Assembly: GCF_027622945.1 (NCBI RefSeq)
Contig: NZ_JAPZVQ010000003.1
Location: 263,422 to 327,421 of the forward strand
Direction of reading: 5' to 3'
DNA from: Glycomyces lechevalierae
GTDB lineage: Bacteria > Actinomycetota > Actinomycetes > Mycobacteriales > Micromonosporaceae
DNA length: 64,000 nt
In this document: positions 24,850 to 35,342 of the stretch, piece by piece
Layout: each line of letters opens with the position of its first letter
Position numbering within the stretch: the stretch's first letter is position 1
Translations under genes and position numbers: made by a program
The notes under the pieces: generated by a model
What the model was told of the DNA's origin: nothing
Seen by the model: the letters and a program-made list of their open reading frames with translations, nothing else
Databases searched by the model: none

Positions 24850-26499
24850 GTGACTCCTGAGACGCTCGCAGAGAAAGTGCTGTCCGCGACACGCGCCGCG
24901 TTCGAGGCCCTGGCCCTCGACGCCGCCGTGATCCCCGCCCGAACGGCGGTCGAGCGACCCAGGGACCCCAAGCACGGCGACTACGCCTCCAACATCGCGC
25001 TGCAGACCGCCAAGAAGGCCGGCACGAACCCGCGCGCGCTCGCCGAGAAGATCGCCGAGAACCTCGCCGCCGCCGACGGCGTCGCCAAGGTCGACATCGC
25101 CGGCCCCGGCTTCCTGAACATCACCCTGGACGCGGCCGCCGCGGGGGAGATCGCCGGGAAGATCATCGCGGCCGGGCCGTCCTACGGCGACAACGCCTCG
25201 ATGGCCGACGAGCACATCAACCTCGAGTTCGTGTCCGCGAACCCGACCGGTCCCGTCCACGTGGGCGGCACCCGCTGGGCCGCCGTCGGCGACGCCCTGG
25301 CCCGGGTCATGCGCGCCTCCGGTGCGAAGGTCACCTCCGAGTACTACTTCAACGACGCCGGCGTGCAGGTCAACAACTTCGCCGCCTCGCTCCTCGCCAG
25401 CGCCAAGGGCGAGCCGACCCCGGAGAACGGCTACGCCGGCGGTTACATCGACGACATCGCCCAGGCGGTCCTCAAGGTCCGGCCCGACGCGCTCGAGACC
25501 GACGACCCGCAGGCGGTCTTCCACGAGGTCGGCGTCGAGCTGATGTTCGCCGAGATCAAGCAGGACCTCGACAACTTCGGCACCCACTTCGACGTGTACT
25601 TCAACGAGAAGGACCTGCACGACAAGGGCGAGCTCGACGCCGCCGTCGCGCGCCTCGACCAGCAGGGCCACATCTTCGAGTCCGAAGGCGCGGTCTTCCT
25701 GCGCACCACCACGTTCGGCGACGACAAGGACCGGGCGCTCAAGAAGTCGAACGGCGAATGGACCTACTTCGCCGCCGACTGCGCCTACTACCTCGACAAG
25801 CGCGAGCGGGGCTTCGACAAGCTCGTGCTCATGCTCGGCGCCGACCACCACGGCTACATCGGCCGGATGCAGGCCATGAGCCAGGCCTTCGGCGACAAGC
25901 CGGGCACGCTCGAGATCCTCATCGGCCAGATGGTGAACCTCCTCAAGGACGGCCAGCCCGTCCGGATGGCCAAGCGCTACGGCAACGTCATCACCCTCAA
26001 CGACATCGTCGAGGCCATCGGCGTGGACGCCGCCCGGTACGTGCTCGCGCGCTACTCCTCGGACTCGACGATCGACATCGACATCGACCTGTGGACGAAG
26101 CACGGCAACGACAACCCGGTCTACTACGTGCAGTACGCCCACGCCCGCACCTCCGGCGTGCTCCGCAACGCCGCCGAGCGCGGCTTCGACAAGGGCGACT
26201 CCTACGACGCCTCGCTCCTGGACCACCCGCGCGAATCGGACCTGCTCAAGGCCCTCGCCGAGTTCCCGGCCGTCGTCGCCACCGCCGCCGCGCTGCGCGA
26301 ACCGCACCGGGTCGCCCGCTACGCCGAGGAACTGGCCGCGGCCTACCACCGCTTCCAGCACGACTGCCGCGTCCTGCCGTTCCCGGACGAGGAGGCCACC
26401 CCGGTGAACACCGCGCGCCTGTGGGTCGTCGACGCCACCCGCGTCGTGCTCGCCAACGCGCTCGGCCTGCTCGGCGTCTCGGCCCCGGAGCGGATGTAA
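24850..26499 (+). CDS. argS: Arginyl-tRNA synthetase
   Basis: 549 residues from GTG. Class I synthetase: an N-terminal additional domain (KHGDYASNIALQTAKK), the HIGH-equivalent FVSANPTGPVHVGGTR, the catalytic LGADHHGYIGRMQA, the KMSK-equivalent VRMAKRYGNVITL and the C-terminal anticodon-binding helices (YVQYAHARTSGVLRNA). Charges tRNA-Arg. Its TAA overlaps the lysA ATG, starting the run argS-lysA-hom-thrC-thrB. Confidence 0.97.
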   Translation: MTPETLAEKVLSATRAAFEALALDAAVIPARTAVERPRDPKHGDYASNIALQTAKKAGTNPRALAEKIAENLAAADGVAKVDIAGPGFLNITLDAAAAGEIAGKIIAAGPSYGDNASMADEHINLEFVSANPTGPVHVGGTRWAAVGDALARVMRASGAKVTSEYYFNDAGVQVNNFAASLLASAKGEPTPENGYAGGYIDDIAQAVLKVRPDALETDDPQAVFHEVGVELMFAEIKQDLDNFGTHFDVYFNEKDLHDKGELDAAVARLDQQGHIFESEGAVFLRTTTFGDDKDRALKKSNGEWTYFAADCAYYLDKRERGFDKLVLMLGADHHGYIGRMQAMSQAFGDKPGTLEILIGQMVNLLKDGQPVRMAKRYGNVITLNDIVEAIGVDAARYVLARYSSDSTIDIDIDLWTKHGNDNPVYYVQYAHARTSGVLRNAAERGFDKGDSYDASLLDHPRESDLLKALAEFPAVVATAAALREPHRVARYAEELAAAYHRFQHDCRVLPFPDEEATPVNTARLWVVDATRVVLANALGLLGVSAPERM

Positions 26500-27902
26500 T
26501 GCGGACCCACGAAGCCGGCGCACTGCACGGCGACTTCGACTACTCCGCGCTGCGCCCCGGCTGGCTCGGCGTCCCCGAGGACGTGAACACGCTGCTCCCG
26601 CAGCTCTGGGCGCAGAACGTGGCACGCGCCGACGACGGCGTCCTGCACATCGGCGGGATCTCCGTCGAGCGGCTCGCCGCCGAGTTCGGCACGCCCGCGT
26701 ACGTCTTCGACGAGGACGACTTCCGCGCCCGCTGCCGCGCCTGGATCGAGGCCTTCGACGGCGCCGACGTCTTCTACGCCTCCAAGGCGTTCTGCTCCAA
26801 GGCCGTGCTGCGCGCCGCCGCCGAGGAAGGCCTCTTCGTCGACGTCTGCACCGCCGGCGAACTCGCGGTCGCGCTGGCCGCCGGACTCGAGCCCGCTCGC
26901 CTCGGCCTCCACGGCAACAACAAGTCGCTCGCGGAGCTGCGCCAGGCCGTCGAGATCGGCGTCGGCCGCATCGTCGCGGACTCGTTCACCGAGATCGCGC
27001 GGATCGAGGCGATCGCCGCCGAGCTCGGCAAGCGCCCGAACGTGATGGTCCGCGTCAACGTCGGCGTCGAGGCCCACACGCACGAGTTCATCGCGACCGC
27101 CCACGAGGACCAGAAGTTCGGCTTCTCCCTCGCCGGCGGCGCCGCCTATGAGGCCGCGCGCCGCGTCATCGAGGCGCCGCACCTCGAACTGCTCGGCCTG
27201 CACTCCCACATCGGCTCGCAGATCTTCGACACCGCCGCGTTCGAGATCTCCGCCGCCCGCGTCGCCCGCCTCCACGCGAAGCTCCAGACCGACTTCGGCA
27301 TCGCGATCCCGGAGATGGACCTCGGCGGCGGGTTCGGCATGGCCTACACGAGCCAGGACGACCCGCAGCCGCCCGCGGATATCGCCGCTTCCCTGCGCAA
27401 GATCGTCGACGAGGAGTGCGCGGCCGCCGGCATCGAGGTCCCGCGCCTGTCCATCGAACCGGGCCGCAGCATCGTCGGCCCCACGATGTTCACCCTTTAC
27501 GAGGTGGGCACCGTCAAGCCGGTGACCCTCGCCGGGGACGCCGCGCGCCTCTACGTCTCGGTCGACGGCGGCATCAGCGACAACATCCGCACCGCGCTCT
27601 ACGACGCCACCTACTCGGCGACGCTCGCGTCACGTTCCTCGAACGCCACGCCCGCCCTCGCCCGAGTAGTGGGAAAGCATTGCGAAGCGGGCGACATTGT
27701 TGTTAAAGATGAATTCCTCCCGGCCGACGTCGCGCCGGGCGACCTGATCGCGGTCCCTGGAACCGGCGCCTACTGCCGCTCCATGGGCTCGAACTACAAC
27801 CACGTGCCCCGCCCGCCGGTCGTCGCCGTCCGGAACGGCGAGGCGCGTGTGATCCTGGCGCGTGAGACCGTCGACGACCTGCTCCGGCTCGACGTCGGCT
27901 AG
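26499..27902 (+). CDS. lysA: Diaminopimelate decarboxylase
   Basis: 467 residues, start overlapping the argS stop (TAATG). PLP-dependent fold III: the PLP lysine in VFYASKAFCSKAVL, then LHSHIGSQIFD, the phosphate-binding MDLGGGFGMAY, SIEPGRSIVGP and the C-terminal ALYDATYSA. Makes L-lysine from meso-diaminopimelate, the last step of lysine synthesis. Genes for the shared aspartate branch follow directly. Confidence 0.97.
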   Translation: MRTHEAGALHGDFDYSALRPGWLGVPEDVNTLLPQLWAQNVARADDGVLHIGGISVERLAAEFGTPAYVFDEDDFRARCRAWIEAFDGADVFYASKAFCSKAVLRAAAEEGLFVDVCTAGELAVALAAGLEPARLGLHGNNKSLAELRQAVEIGVGRIVADSFTEIARIEAIAAELGKRPNVMVRVNVGVEAHTHEFIATAHEDQKFGFSLAGGAAYEAARRVIEAPHLELLGLHSHIGSQIFDTAAFEISAARVARLHAKLQTDFGIAIPEMDLGGGFGMAYTSQDDPQPPADIAASLRKIVDEECAAAGIEVPRLSIEPGRSIVGPTMFTLYEVGTVKPVTLAGDAARLYVSVDGGISDNIRTALYDATYSATLASRSSNATPALARVVGKHCEAGDIVVKDEFLPADVAPGDLIAVPGTGAYCRSMGSNYNHVPRPPVVAVRNGEARVILARETVDDLLRLDVG

Positions 27903-27939
27903 ACACGGCTCCAACCCAACAGGAAGAGGAACACCAGCG

Positions 27940-29217
27940 ATGAAACTCGCGCTACTCGGATGCGGCAACGTCGGCAGTGAAGTCGTGCGCCTCATGCGAA
28001 CGCGCGGGGAGGAGCTGGCGTCCCGAGTAGGGGAGCCCGTCGAGATCGTCGGGATCGCGGTGCGCCGCCTCGACCGCGACCGCTCGCACCTGCCGGTCGA
28101 GAAGGAACTCTTCACCACCGACGCGCTGGGCCTCGTCAAACGCGACGACGTGGACATCGTGGTCGAGGTCGCCGGGGGCATCGAGCCCGCCCGCACCTGG
28201 ATCACCACCGCGCTGGCCGAAGGCAAGTCGGTCGTGACCGCGAACAAGGCCCTGCTCGCCGAGGACGGTCCGGCCCTGTCGGCCGCCGCGAAGGCGGGGG
28301 GCGCGGACCTCTACTACGAGGCCGCCGCCGCTGCCGCGATCCCGCTGATGCGCCCGCTGCGCGAGTCGCTGCACGGCGACACGATCAACCGCGTGCTCGG
28401 CATCGTCAACGGCACCACGAACTACATCCTCAGCCAGATGTCGCAGACCGGCGCCGCCTTCGAGGAGGCGCTGCGCGAGGCCACCGAGCTCGGGTACGCC
28501 GAGGCCGACCCGACCGCCGACGTCGACAACTACGACGCCGCCGCGAAGGCCGCGCTCATCGCGTCGCTCGCGTTCCACACGCACATCGATCTCGGCGAGG
28601 TCTACCGCGAGGGCATCCGGGACGTCTCCGCCGCGGACATCGCGTCGGCCGCCGCCCAGGGCCGCGTCGTCAAGCCCCTCTGCATCGCGACCCGGGAGGC
28701 CGACGGCGTGTCCGTGCGCGTCCACCCGGCGATGATCCCGGCGACGCACCCGCTCGCGAACGTCAACGGCGCGTACAACGCGGTGTTCGTCGAGGCCGAG
28801 TCCGCCGGCCGCCTCATGTTCTACGGAGCGGGAGCGGGCGGCACCGAGACCGCCTCGGCGGTGCTCGGCGATATCGTGGCCGTGGCGCGCAACAAGCGCG
28901 GGGGCATCACCGCCTTCCCGCCCGAGGCCGCCTACCAGGACCTGCCGGTGAAACCCATCGGCGAGGCCCGCACCAGGTACCACGTCAGCCTCGACGTGGT
29001 CGACGAGCCCGGCGTGCTCGCGCGCGTGGCGGCCACCTTCGCCCACCACGGCGTCAGCCTCGCCACCGTCCATCAATCCGGCCAGGGCGATGAGGCCCGG
29101 CTCGTGGTCGTCACCCACACGGCGGCCGACAAGCAGTTGTCGGACACCGTAGCGGAACTGTCGCAACTGACCTCGGTGCACGAAGTCACCTCGGTCATGC
29201 GCGTCGAAGGAGAATAG
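27940..29217 (+). CDS. hom: Homoserine dehydrogenase
   Basis: 425 residues from the ATG after AGGAAGAGGA. An N-terminal Rossmann domain (LLGCGNVGSEVVRLM) precedes catalytic-domain motifs VTANKALLAEDG, GIVNGTTNYIL and ELGYAEADPTADVDNYDAA. A C-terminal ACT domain (SLDVVDEPGVLARVAATF) probably gives threonine feedback control. Reduces aspartate semialdehyde to homoserine. Confidence 0.97.
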   Translation: MKLALLGCGNVGSEVVRLMRTRGEELASRVGEPVEIVGIAVRRLDRDRSHLPVEKELFTTDALGLVKRDDVDIVVEVAGGIEPARTWITTALAEGKSVVTANKALLAEDGPALSAAAKAGGADLYYEAAAAAAIPLMRPLRESLHGDTINRVLGIVNGTTNYILSQMSQTGAAFEEALREATELGYAEADPTADVDNYDAAAKAALIASLAFHTHIDLGEVYREGIRDVSAADIASAAAQGRVVKPLCIATREADGVSVRVHPAMIPATHPLANVNGAYNAVFVEAESAGRLMFYGAGAGGTETASAVLGDIVAVARNKRGGITAFPPEAAYQDLPVKPIGEARTRYHVSLDVVDEPGVLARVAATFAHHGVSLATVHQSGQGDEARLVVVTHTAADKQLSDTVAELSQLTSVHEVTSVMRVEGE

Positions 29218-29223
29218 GACGAG

Positions 29224-30294
29224 ATGTCCGTTAGTCCGATGCGCCCGGGGTGGCGCGGCCTCATCGAGGAATTCCGCGACCGGCTCCCGGTCACCGACGC
29301 CACCCCCGTCGTCACTCTGCAGGAGGGCGGCACGCCCCTGCTGCCCGCCCCGATCCTCTCCGCGAAGACCGGCTGCGACGTCTTCCTCAAGGTCGAAGGC
29401 CTCAACCCGACCGGGTCCTTCAAGGACCGCGGCATGACGCTCGCCGTCTCGAAGGCCGTCGAGGACGGTGCGAAGGCCGTCATCTGCGCCTCCACGGGCA
29501 ACACCTCCGCTTCGGCGGCCGCGTACGCCGCGCGCGCCGGGATCACCTGCGCCGTGCTCGTCCCGGCCGGGAAGATCGCCCTCGGCAAGCTCGCGCAGGC
29601 CCTCGTGCACGGCGCGAAGCTCATCCAGCTCGAAGGCAACTTCGACGACTGCCTCATGGTCGCGGACAAGCTTTCGCAGGACTACCCGGTGGCGCTCGTC
29701 AACTCGATCAACCCGGTGCGCCTCCAGGGCCAGAAGACCGCCGCGTTCGAGATCGTGCAGGTCCTCGGTGACGCTCCGGACCTCCACGTGCTGCCGGTCG
29801 GCAACGCGGGCAACATCAGCGCCTACTGGATGGGCTACACCGAGGACGCGAACGAGGGCAACGCCACCAAGCGGCCCCGCATGCTCGGCGTGCAGGCGGC
29901 CGGCGCCGCGCCGATCGTCGAGGGCCACGTCGTGGAGCACCCGCAGACCATCGCCACCGCGATCCGCATCGGCAACCCGGCGTCCTGGACGAAGGCCCTG
30001 GACGCCGAGAAGGAGTCCGGCGGGAAGATCATCGCCGTCACCGACCGCGAGATCCACTCCGCGTACATGCTGCTCGCCCGCAACGAAGGCGTCTTCGTCG
30101 AGCTCGGCTCGGCCGCGTCGGTCGCCGGACTGCTCAAGCAGGCCGAGGCCGGATGGGTCGAGAAGGGACAGACGATCGTCTGCACTGTGACCGGCAACGG
30201 CCTCAAGGACCCCGACTGGGCCGTCTCCACCGCGCCGCAGCCGCAGACCGTCCCGGTCGACGTGGTCAAGACCGCCACCGCCCTGGGCCTGTAG
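29224..30294 (+). CDS. thrC: Threonine synthase
   Basis: 356 residues, six bases after hom. PLP fold II enzyme: the PLP lysine in [38 protein letters not shown], and the glycine loop [17 protein letters not shown]. Converts O-phosphohomoserine to threonine. Size fits the short bacterial class. The next start follows the stop with no gap. Confidence 0.97.
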   Translation: MSVSPMRPGWRGLIEEFRDRLPVTDATPVVTLQEGGTPLLPAPILSAKTGCDVFLKVEGLNPTGSFKDRGMTLAVSKAVEDGAKAVICASTGNTSASAAAYAARAGITCAVLVPAGKIALGKLAQALVHGAKLIQLEGNFDDCLMVADKLSQDYPVALVNSINPVRLQGQKTAAFEIVQVLGDAPDLHVLPVGNAGNISAYWMGYTEDANEGNATKRPRMLGVQAAGAAPIVEGHVVEHPQTIATAIRIGNPASWTKALDAEKESGGKIIAVTDREIHSAYMLLARNEGVFVELGSAASVAGLLKQAEAGWVEKGQTIVCTVTGNGLKDPDWAVSTAPQPQTVPVDVVKTATALGL

Positions 30295-31197
30295 TTGGAG
30301 GCCTTCGCAACTGGCCCCCGCGCCACCGTGCGCGTCCCGGCCACCTCCGCCAACCTCGGCCCCGGGTTCGACTCGCTGGGCCTCGCGCTCGACCTCTGCG
30401 ACGAGGTCACGGCCGAGGCCACGAGCGGCACCACCGTCGCCGTCGAAGTCCAGGGCGAAGGCGAGGGCACCGTCGCGCTCGACGAACGCCACCTCGTCGC
30501 CGCCACGATGCTGCGCACCTTCAAACACCTCGGCCTCTCGGCCCCGGGCTTGAAGATCAAGTGCCGCAACAGGATCCCGCACGCCCGCGGGCTCGGCTCC
30601 TCCTCGGCCGCGATCGTCGCGGGCATCATGCTCGCCGACGCGCTCGCCGGCGCGGGTATGACCCGTTCGGAGAAACTCGTGCTCGCCAGTGAGATCGAGG
30701 GCCACCCGGACAACGTCGCGCCGTGCCTCCTCGGCGGCTTCACCATCGCCTACACCACTGAGGACGGTGCGAAGGCGGTCAGTCTCGAGCCGTCGCCGCG
30801 CGTCCACCCGTGGGCGTTCGTGCCGCAGACGAAGGGCCTGACCTCGGTCGCCCGCGCCGCCCTGCCCGAGAAGGTCCCGCACGCCGACGCGGTGTTCAAC
30901 CTCTCCCGGGCCGCGCTGCTCGCCGCGGCGATCACGCACCACCCCTCGCGCCTCTTCGACGCCACGGACGACCGGCTGCACCAGTCGTACCGGGCCAAGG
31001 GAATGCCGGAGAGCACCCATTTGTTGAGGGCATTGCGCTCCGCCGGAATCGCGGCCGCGATCTCCGGTGCGGGTCCGACCGTGCTCGCACTGACCGTGGA
31101 CGACACGCGCGTCCCCGAAGTCCCCGCGGGCTTCGAGGCCTTGCGCTTGGAAGTCGCCGACGGCGCCGTGCAGGTCGCGACCTCCCCGAACGAGTGA
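30295..31197 (+). CDS. thrB: Homoserine kinase
   Basis: 300 residues from a TTG abutting the thrC stop. GHMP kinase: VRVPATSANLGPGFDSLGLA at the start, ATP loop HARGLGSSSAAIVAG, and GAGPTVLALT near the end. Phosphorylates homoserine, giving the thrC substrate. The TTG is preferred because the family motif begins only 11 residues later. A GTG at 30328 would remove residues that most homologues have. Confidence 0.94.
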   Translation: MEAFATGPRATVRVPATSANLGPGFDSLGLALDLCDEVTAEATSGTTVAVEVQGEGEGTVALDERHLVAATMLRTFKHLGLSAPGLKIKCRNRIPHARGLGSSSAAIVAGIMLADALAGAGMTRSEKLVLASEIEGHPDNVAPCLLGGFTIAYTTEDGAKAVSLEPSPRVHPWAFVPQTKGLTSVARAALPEKVPHADAVFNLSRAALLAAAITHHPSRLFDATDDRLHQSYRAKGMPESTHLLRALRSAGIAAAISGAGPTVLALTVDDTRVPEVPAGFEALRLEVADGAVQVATSPNE

Positions 31198-31209
31198 TCC
31201 TCGGGTCCG

Positions 31210-31239
31210 TTGTTGTGAATGGGAAGAGTGCGCTACCAT
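31210..31239 (+). promoter_or_regulatory. Promoter of rho
   Basis: TTGTTG (31210-31215) and TACCAT (31234-31239) with an 18-base spacer, just after thrB. This would give a transcript start near 31246 and a rho leader of about 520 bases. Confidence 0.5.
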
Positions 31240-31245
31240 TCCAGT

Positions 31246-31768
31246 TAGACGACCACCCGGTGTCGTGACTGCTCGAAGCCTTGCTTATGCTTGTGGTCAC
31301 AACAGCTGCGGCGCATCCAGCGCACGCCTGATCTCTTGTTTGGGTCATCACCCTCAACCATGGATTTGTGACTTTGCATAGCTCCAGCGTGGCATGGCAC
31401 GGTTTCGACCAAGGAACAGTCGCTGTCCGCTTGTGGCGCCGGGCCTCCGCCCGGATCGGATCGCAAAGGCGAGGATCGCAATCAGCGGAGATCGCAATCA
31501 CGTGTCTCAACGTGCACGATCATTCATCGCAAGCTGTCCAGTCGCAGGCCCAGAGGCTGTCACCACGATCAGGACCGTCTGCTCAGCGGACAGCCCAGGG
31601 GTGTTGCACCCAGTGTCAACCGTCGTCTTCCAACCGCCGAGGCCACAGTGTGGCCGGAAGCGGTCGAAGCGATGGCGGGACGCAGACCAGAACATCGGCA
31701 TTGCGGCTATTTGAAAGACGCGGAAACTCCTCGAATCCACTTCGAAGTTCCGCCAGGGAAGGAATCCA
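31246..31768 (+). other. Long gene-free rho leader
   Basis: Between thrB and rho there are about 570 bases without a gene I can support. Its base composition is more even and less codon-biased than the flanking genes. Several short open frames exist, but none has a ribosome site with good codon use. Rho leaders in other bacteria mediate autogenous termination, and a similar role is plausible here. Confidence 0.4.
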
Positions 31769-33742
31769 TTGAGCGACACCACCGGCACGACGTCGGACCG
31801 GATGAGCGATGCGGCTTCGGCTTCGGAAGAGATTCCGGAGACCAAGAAGCGCCGTCGGGCAGGAACCGGTCTGGCCTCTATGCTGATGCCCGAGCTCCAG
31901 CAGATGGCGCAATCGCTCGGCATCACCGGCGTTGGCCGGATGCGCAAGAGCGAGCTGATCGCCGCCATCCAGGAACGGCAGGATGCGGGCTCGCAGCCCG
32001 GCGGTGCCAGCGCGGAAAAGGAGGCCCCGCCAGTGCCTGACTCTGACCAAACGCCCATCGCCGAGGCCCCGTCGACCACAGTCGACGCCGCCCCCGCCGA
32101 CAACGGCTCCGAGGGTGCAGAGGCCAAGGGCGGCACCGCCGCCCGCCGGGCGACCCGCCCGGCCGGTCCGCCGCAGCCGCGCCGCCGTGAAGAGCGTCAG
32201 ACCGAAGCCGTTGAGTCCGAAGGCCAGTCGTCTTCCGTCGCGACGATCGAGTCCGATGAGGACCGCCCGCAGCGCCGTCGCCGCTCCCGCGAGAACGGTC
32301 GCGAGAACCGTGAAGGCCGCGAGGGCAACCGTGAGAACGGCCGCCGCGACGAGCGCCCGGAGCGTTCCGAGCGCGCCGAGCGTTCGGAGCAGTCCGAGGC
32401 CCGCACCGAGACCCGCGAGCGCCGCAACGAGGACGACGGTTACGACGACCGCGGCCCGCGCGACGGCGACGGCGAGAACCGCCGCCGCAAGCGCCGCGAC
32501 CGCTCCGACCGCCGCCAGCGCGGCGGCCGCGACGAGGTTCCCGAGCGCGCCGGCGCCGGAGGCGGCGTCCAGAACGACGAGCAGCTCGTGCCCGTCGCGG
32601 GGATCCTCGACATCCTCGACAACTACGCGTTCATCCGCACCACCGGCTACCTCGCCGGCCCCGACGACGTCTACGTCTCGATGTCGCAGGTCCGCAAGCA
32701 CCGTCTGCGCCGCGGCGACGCCATCACCGGCGCCGTCAAGCCCAGCCGCGGCGGCGGCGAGGAGCCGAACGGCCAGGGTGGCAAGCAGCAGCAGCGCCGC
32801 GAGAAGTACAACCCGCTGGTGCGCCTCGACACCGTCAACGGCATGAGCCCGCAGGACGCGACGAAGCGCGACGAGTTCTACAAGCTCACGCCGCTCTACC
32901 CGCAGGAGCGCCTGCGTCTGGAGACCGAGCCGAACGCGATCACCACGCGGGTGATAGACCTCGTGGCCCCGATCGGCAAGGGCCAGCGCGCCCTCATCGT
33001 CTCGCCGCCGAAGGCCGGTAAGACGATGGTGCTGCAGGCGATCGCCAACGCGATCACCACGAACAACCCCGAGTGCCACCTCATGGTGGTCCTCGCGGAC
33101 GAGCGGCCCGAAGAGGTCACCGACATGCAGCGTTCGGTGAAGGGCGAGGTCATCGCCTCGACCTTCGACCGCCCGCCGTCGGACCACACCACGGTCGCCG
33201 AGCTCGCGATCGAGCGCGCCAAGCGCCTGGTCGAGCTCGGCCACGACGTGGTCGTGCTGCTCGACTCGATCACCCGTCTGGGCCGCGCGTACAACAACTC
33301 GTCGCCCGCGTCCGGCCGGATCCTCTCCGGCGGTATCGACTCGACGGCGCTGTACCCGCCGAAGCGCTTCCTCGGCGCGGCGCGGAACATCGAGCACGGC
33401 GGGTCGCTGACCATCATCGGCACGGCGCTGGTCGAGACCGGCTCCATGGGCGACACGGTGATCTTCGAAGAGTTCAAGGGCACCGGCAACGCCGAGCTCA
33501 AGCTCGACCGCAAGATCGCCGAGAAGCGCACGTGGCCCGCGATCGACGTCCACCAGTCGAGCACCCGCAAGGACGAGCTCATGATGAGCCCCGAGGAGCA
33601 GGCAGTGATGCTGAAACTCCGCCGGGTCCTGTCCTCGCTGGACCCGCAGCAGGCGATCGACCTGCTCATCGACCGGTTGAAGAAGACGCAGACGAACGCC
33701 GAGTTCCTGATGTCGATCGTCAAGAGCACGCCCGGCGAGTGA
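31769..33742 (+). CDS. rho: Transcription termination factor Rho with a large charged insertion
   Basis: 657 residues from TTG after AGGGAAGGA. Residues ~25-75 are the Rho_N domain (LMPELQQMAQSLGITGVGRM). Residues ~80-265 are a disordered Arg/Glu/Asn-rich insertion typical of actinobacterial Rho. Then come the cold-shock-like RNA-binding domain (ILDILDNYAFIRTTGYLAGP) and the hexameric ATPase with P-loop PPKAGKT (K418), Walker B VVLLDSITRLGRAYN and the R-loop region. It is an RNA-driven helicase that ends transcription. Confidence 0.97.
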   Translation: MSDTTGTTSDRMSDAASASEEIPETKKRRRAGTGLASMLMPELQQMAQSLGITGVGRMRKSELIAAIQERQDAGSQPGGASAEKEAPPVPDSDQTPIAEAPSTTVDAAPADNGSEGAEAKGGTAARRATRPAGPPQPRRREERQTEAVESEGQSSSVATIESDEDRPQRRRRSRENGRENREGREGNRENGRRDERPERSERAERSEQSEARTETRERRNEDDGYDDRGPRDGDGENRRRKRRDRSDRRQRGGRDEVPERAGAGGGVQNDEQLVPVAGILDILDNYAFIRTTGYLAGPDDVYVSMSQVRKHRLRRGDAITGAVKPSRGGGEEPNGQGGKQQQRREKYNPLVRLDTVNGMSPQDATKRDEFYKLTPLYPQERLRLETEPNAITTRVIDLVAPIGKGQRALIVSPPKAGKTMVLQAIANAITTNNPECHLMVVLADERPEEVTDMQRSVKGEVIASTFDRPPSDHTTVAELAIERAKRLVELGHDVVVLLDSITRLGRAYNNSSPASGRILSGGIDSTALYPPKRFLGAARNIEHGGSLTIIGTALVETGSMGDTVIFEEFKGTGNAELKLDRKIAEKRTWPAIDVHQSSTRKDELMMSPEEQAVMLKLRRVLSSLDPQQAIDLLIDRLKKTQTNAEFLMSIVKSTPGE

Positions 33743-33783
33743 GTACGCCGCCCGCCGCGAAGCGGAGGGCGCAAGGATGTACC

Positions 33784-33823
33784 GGCGTGAGGCCGCCCTG
33801 GTTGAGAGCGGCCTCACGCCTTA
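33784..33823 (+). terminator. Terminator after rho
   Basis: GGCGTGAGGCCGC (33784-33796) pairs perfectly with GCGGCCTCACGCC (33808-33820) around an 11-base loop, followed by TTAAT. Confidence 0.8.
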
Positions 33824-33932
33824 ATATGGAGAGCTGGTGCGCAGGTCGCGCACCCACTGTGTGCCCGCGAGGGCCTGATGCGGTTCCGGTTCACGGCTGC
33901 GGCCGACCCGGCGACCCGGAGAAAGGGAAGTC

Positions 33933-34166
33933 ATGAAAGACGGGATCCACCCCGAGTACGTCGTCACCGAGGTGACCTGCTCCTGCGGGAACGCGTTCAC
34001 CACCCGGTCGACGGTGGCCACCGGCAAGATCCAGGCTGCGACCTGCAACAAGTGCCACCCGTTCTACACCGGTAAGCAGCGCATCCTCGACACCGGCGGT
34101 CGCGTGGCCAAGTTCAAGGCCCGCTACGCCAAGACGCAGGAGAAGGCCGCTCAGGCTGGTAAGTAG
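33933..34166 (+). CDS. rpmE: 50S ribosomal protein L31 (zinc-binding type)
   Basis: 77 residues with GAAAGGGAAG upstream. Starts [20 protein letters not shown] and continues with [19 protein letters not shown]. The CSC and CNKC pairs form the zinc site of the C+ form, so it should serve under zinc-sufficient growth. Isolated by terminators on both sides. Confidence 0.97.
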   Translation: MKDGIHPEYVVTEVTCSCGNAFTTRSTVATGKIQAATCNKCHPFYTGKQRILDTGGRVAKFKARYAKTQEKAAQAGK

Positions 34167-34174
34167 CTTTGCCG

Positions 34175-34214
34175 CGCAGCGCTCGTGTCGTATGACGCGG
34201 GCGCTGCGTTTTTT
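34175..34214 (+). terminator. Classical terminator after rpmE
   Basis: CGCAGCGC (34175-34182) pairs with GCGCTGCG (34201-34208), followed by six T residues, a canonical Rho-independent terminator. Confidence 0.85.
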
Positions 34215-34256
34215 CGTATCCCTAAGTTCAGGCACTGCTCTCTCAAAGGAACCGCA

Positions 34257-35342
34257 ATGACTACCGCTGCCGACAACCGCCTGCAATCGCTGCTCGCCGA
34301 GTACAAGGACCTTGAAGTCCAGATGGGCGACCCGGCGCTGCACGCCGACCAGGCGCAGGCCCGGCGCGTCGGCCGGCGGTACGCCGAGCTCTCGCCGATC
34401 GCGAAGACCGCCGAGGACATCGCGCAGGCCCAGGAAGACCTCGAGACCGCCGAGGAGCTGGCGAAGGAGGACGCGGACTTCGCGGAGGAGGCCGAGAACC
34501 TGCGCAAGCGCATCCCGGTCCTGGAGGAGAAGCTGGCCGAGCTGCTGGTCCCGCGCGACCTGGACGACTCGAAGGACGTGATCATCGAGATCAAGGCCGG
34601 CGCGGGCGGCGAGGAGTCCGGCCTGTTCGCCGGGGACCTCATGCGCATGTACCTGCGCTTCTTCGAGCGGATGGGCTGGACCGTCGAGACCCTGGAGATG
34701 GTGCCGACCGACCTCGGCGGCGTCAAGGACTCCTCGATCGCCGTCCGCACCAAGGGCACGCCCGAGGGCGGGAACGGCGTGTGGTCGCGCATGAAGTTCG
34801 AGGGCGGCGTGCACCGCGTGCAGCGCGTGCCCGTGACCGAGTCGCAGGGCCGCGTGCACACCTCCGCCGCCGCGGTCGTCGTCATGCCCGAGGCCGAAGA
34901 GGTCGACTTCGAGCTGAACATGAACGACGTGCGCGTGGACGTCTACCGCTCCTCGGGCCCCGGCGGCCAGTCGGTCAACACCACCGACTCCGCCGTGCGC
35001 CTCACGCACGTGCCCACGGGCGTGGTCGTGACCAGCCAGAACGAGAAGAGCCAGCTCCAGAACAAGGAAGCCGCGATCAAGGTGCTCCGCGCCCGCCTGC
35101 TCGCCAAGCAGCAGGAGGAGGCCGCCGCGGCGGCCGGGGCCGCCCGGCTCCTGCAGGTCCGCACCGCCGACCGCTCCGAGCGCATCCGCACCTACAACTT
35201 CCCGCAGAACCGGCTCACCGACCACCGGATCGGGTTCACCGCGTACAACCTCGACCAGGTCATGGACGGCGCGCTGGACGAGGTCCTGGACGCCCTCGCC
35301 GCCGCCGACCGCGCCGAGCGCATGGCCCGCGGCTCTGAATGA
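34257..35342 (+). CDS. prfA: Peptide chain release factor 1
   Basis: 361 residues from the ATG after CAAAGGA. Contains GGQ at residues 236-238 ([20 protein letters not shown]). The codon-recognition tripeptide is PVT ([18 protein letters not shown]), matching P-x-T of RF1 rather than SPF of RF2, so it reads UAA and UAG. Its stop overlaps prmC, whose product methylates the GGQ glutamine. Confidence 0.97.
   Translation: MTTAADNRLQSLLAEYKDLEVQMGDPALHADQAQARRVGRRYAELSPIAKTAEDIAQAQEDLETAEELAKEDADFAEEAENLRKRIPVLEEKLAELLVPRDLDDSKDVIIEIKAGAGGEESGLFAGDLMRMYLRFFERMGWTVETLEMVPTDLGGVKDSSIAVRTKGTPEGGNGVWSRMKFEGGVHRVQRVPVTESQGRVHTSAAAVVVMPEAEEVDFELNMNDVRVDVYRSSGPGGQSVNTTDSAVRLTHVPTGVVVTSQNEKSQLQNKEAAIKVLRARLLAKQQEEAAAAAGAARLLQVRTADRSERIRTYNFPQNRLTDHRIGFTAYNLDQVMDGALDEVLDALAAADRAERMARGSE

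Noticed and set aside
27952..31239. Minus-strand open frame of 1095 codons
   Set aside because: It lies antisense to hom, thrC and thrB, whose frames carry clear family motifs. Long antisense frames are common in DNA this G/C-rich.
31246..31768. Small protein genes in the rho leader
   Set aside because: The open frames have uneven codon use, no ribosome sites and no recognisable sequence.
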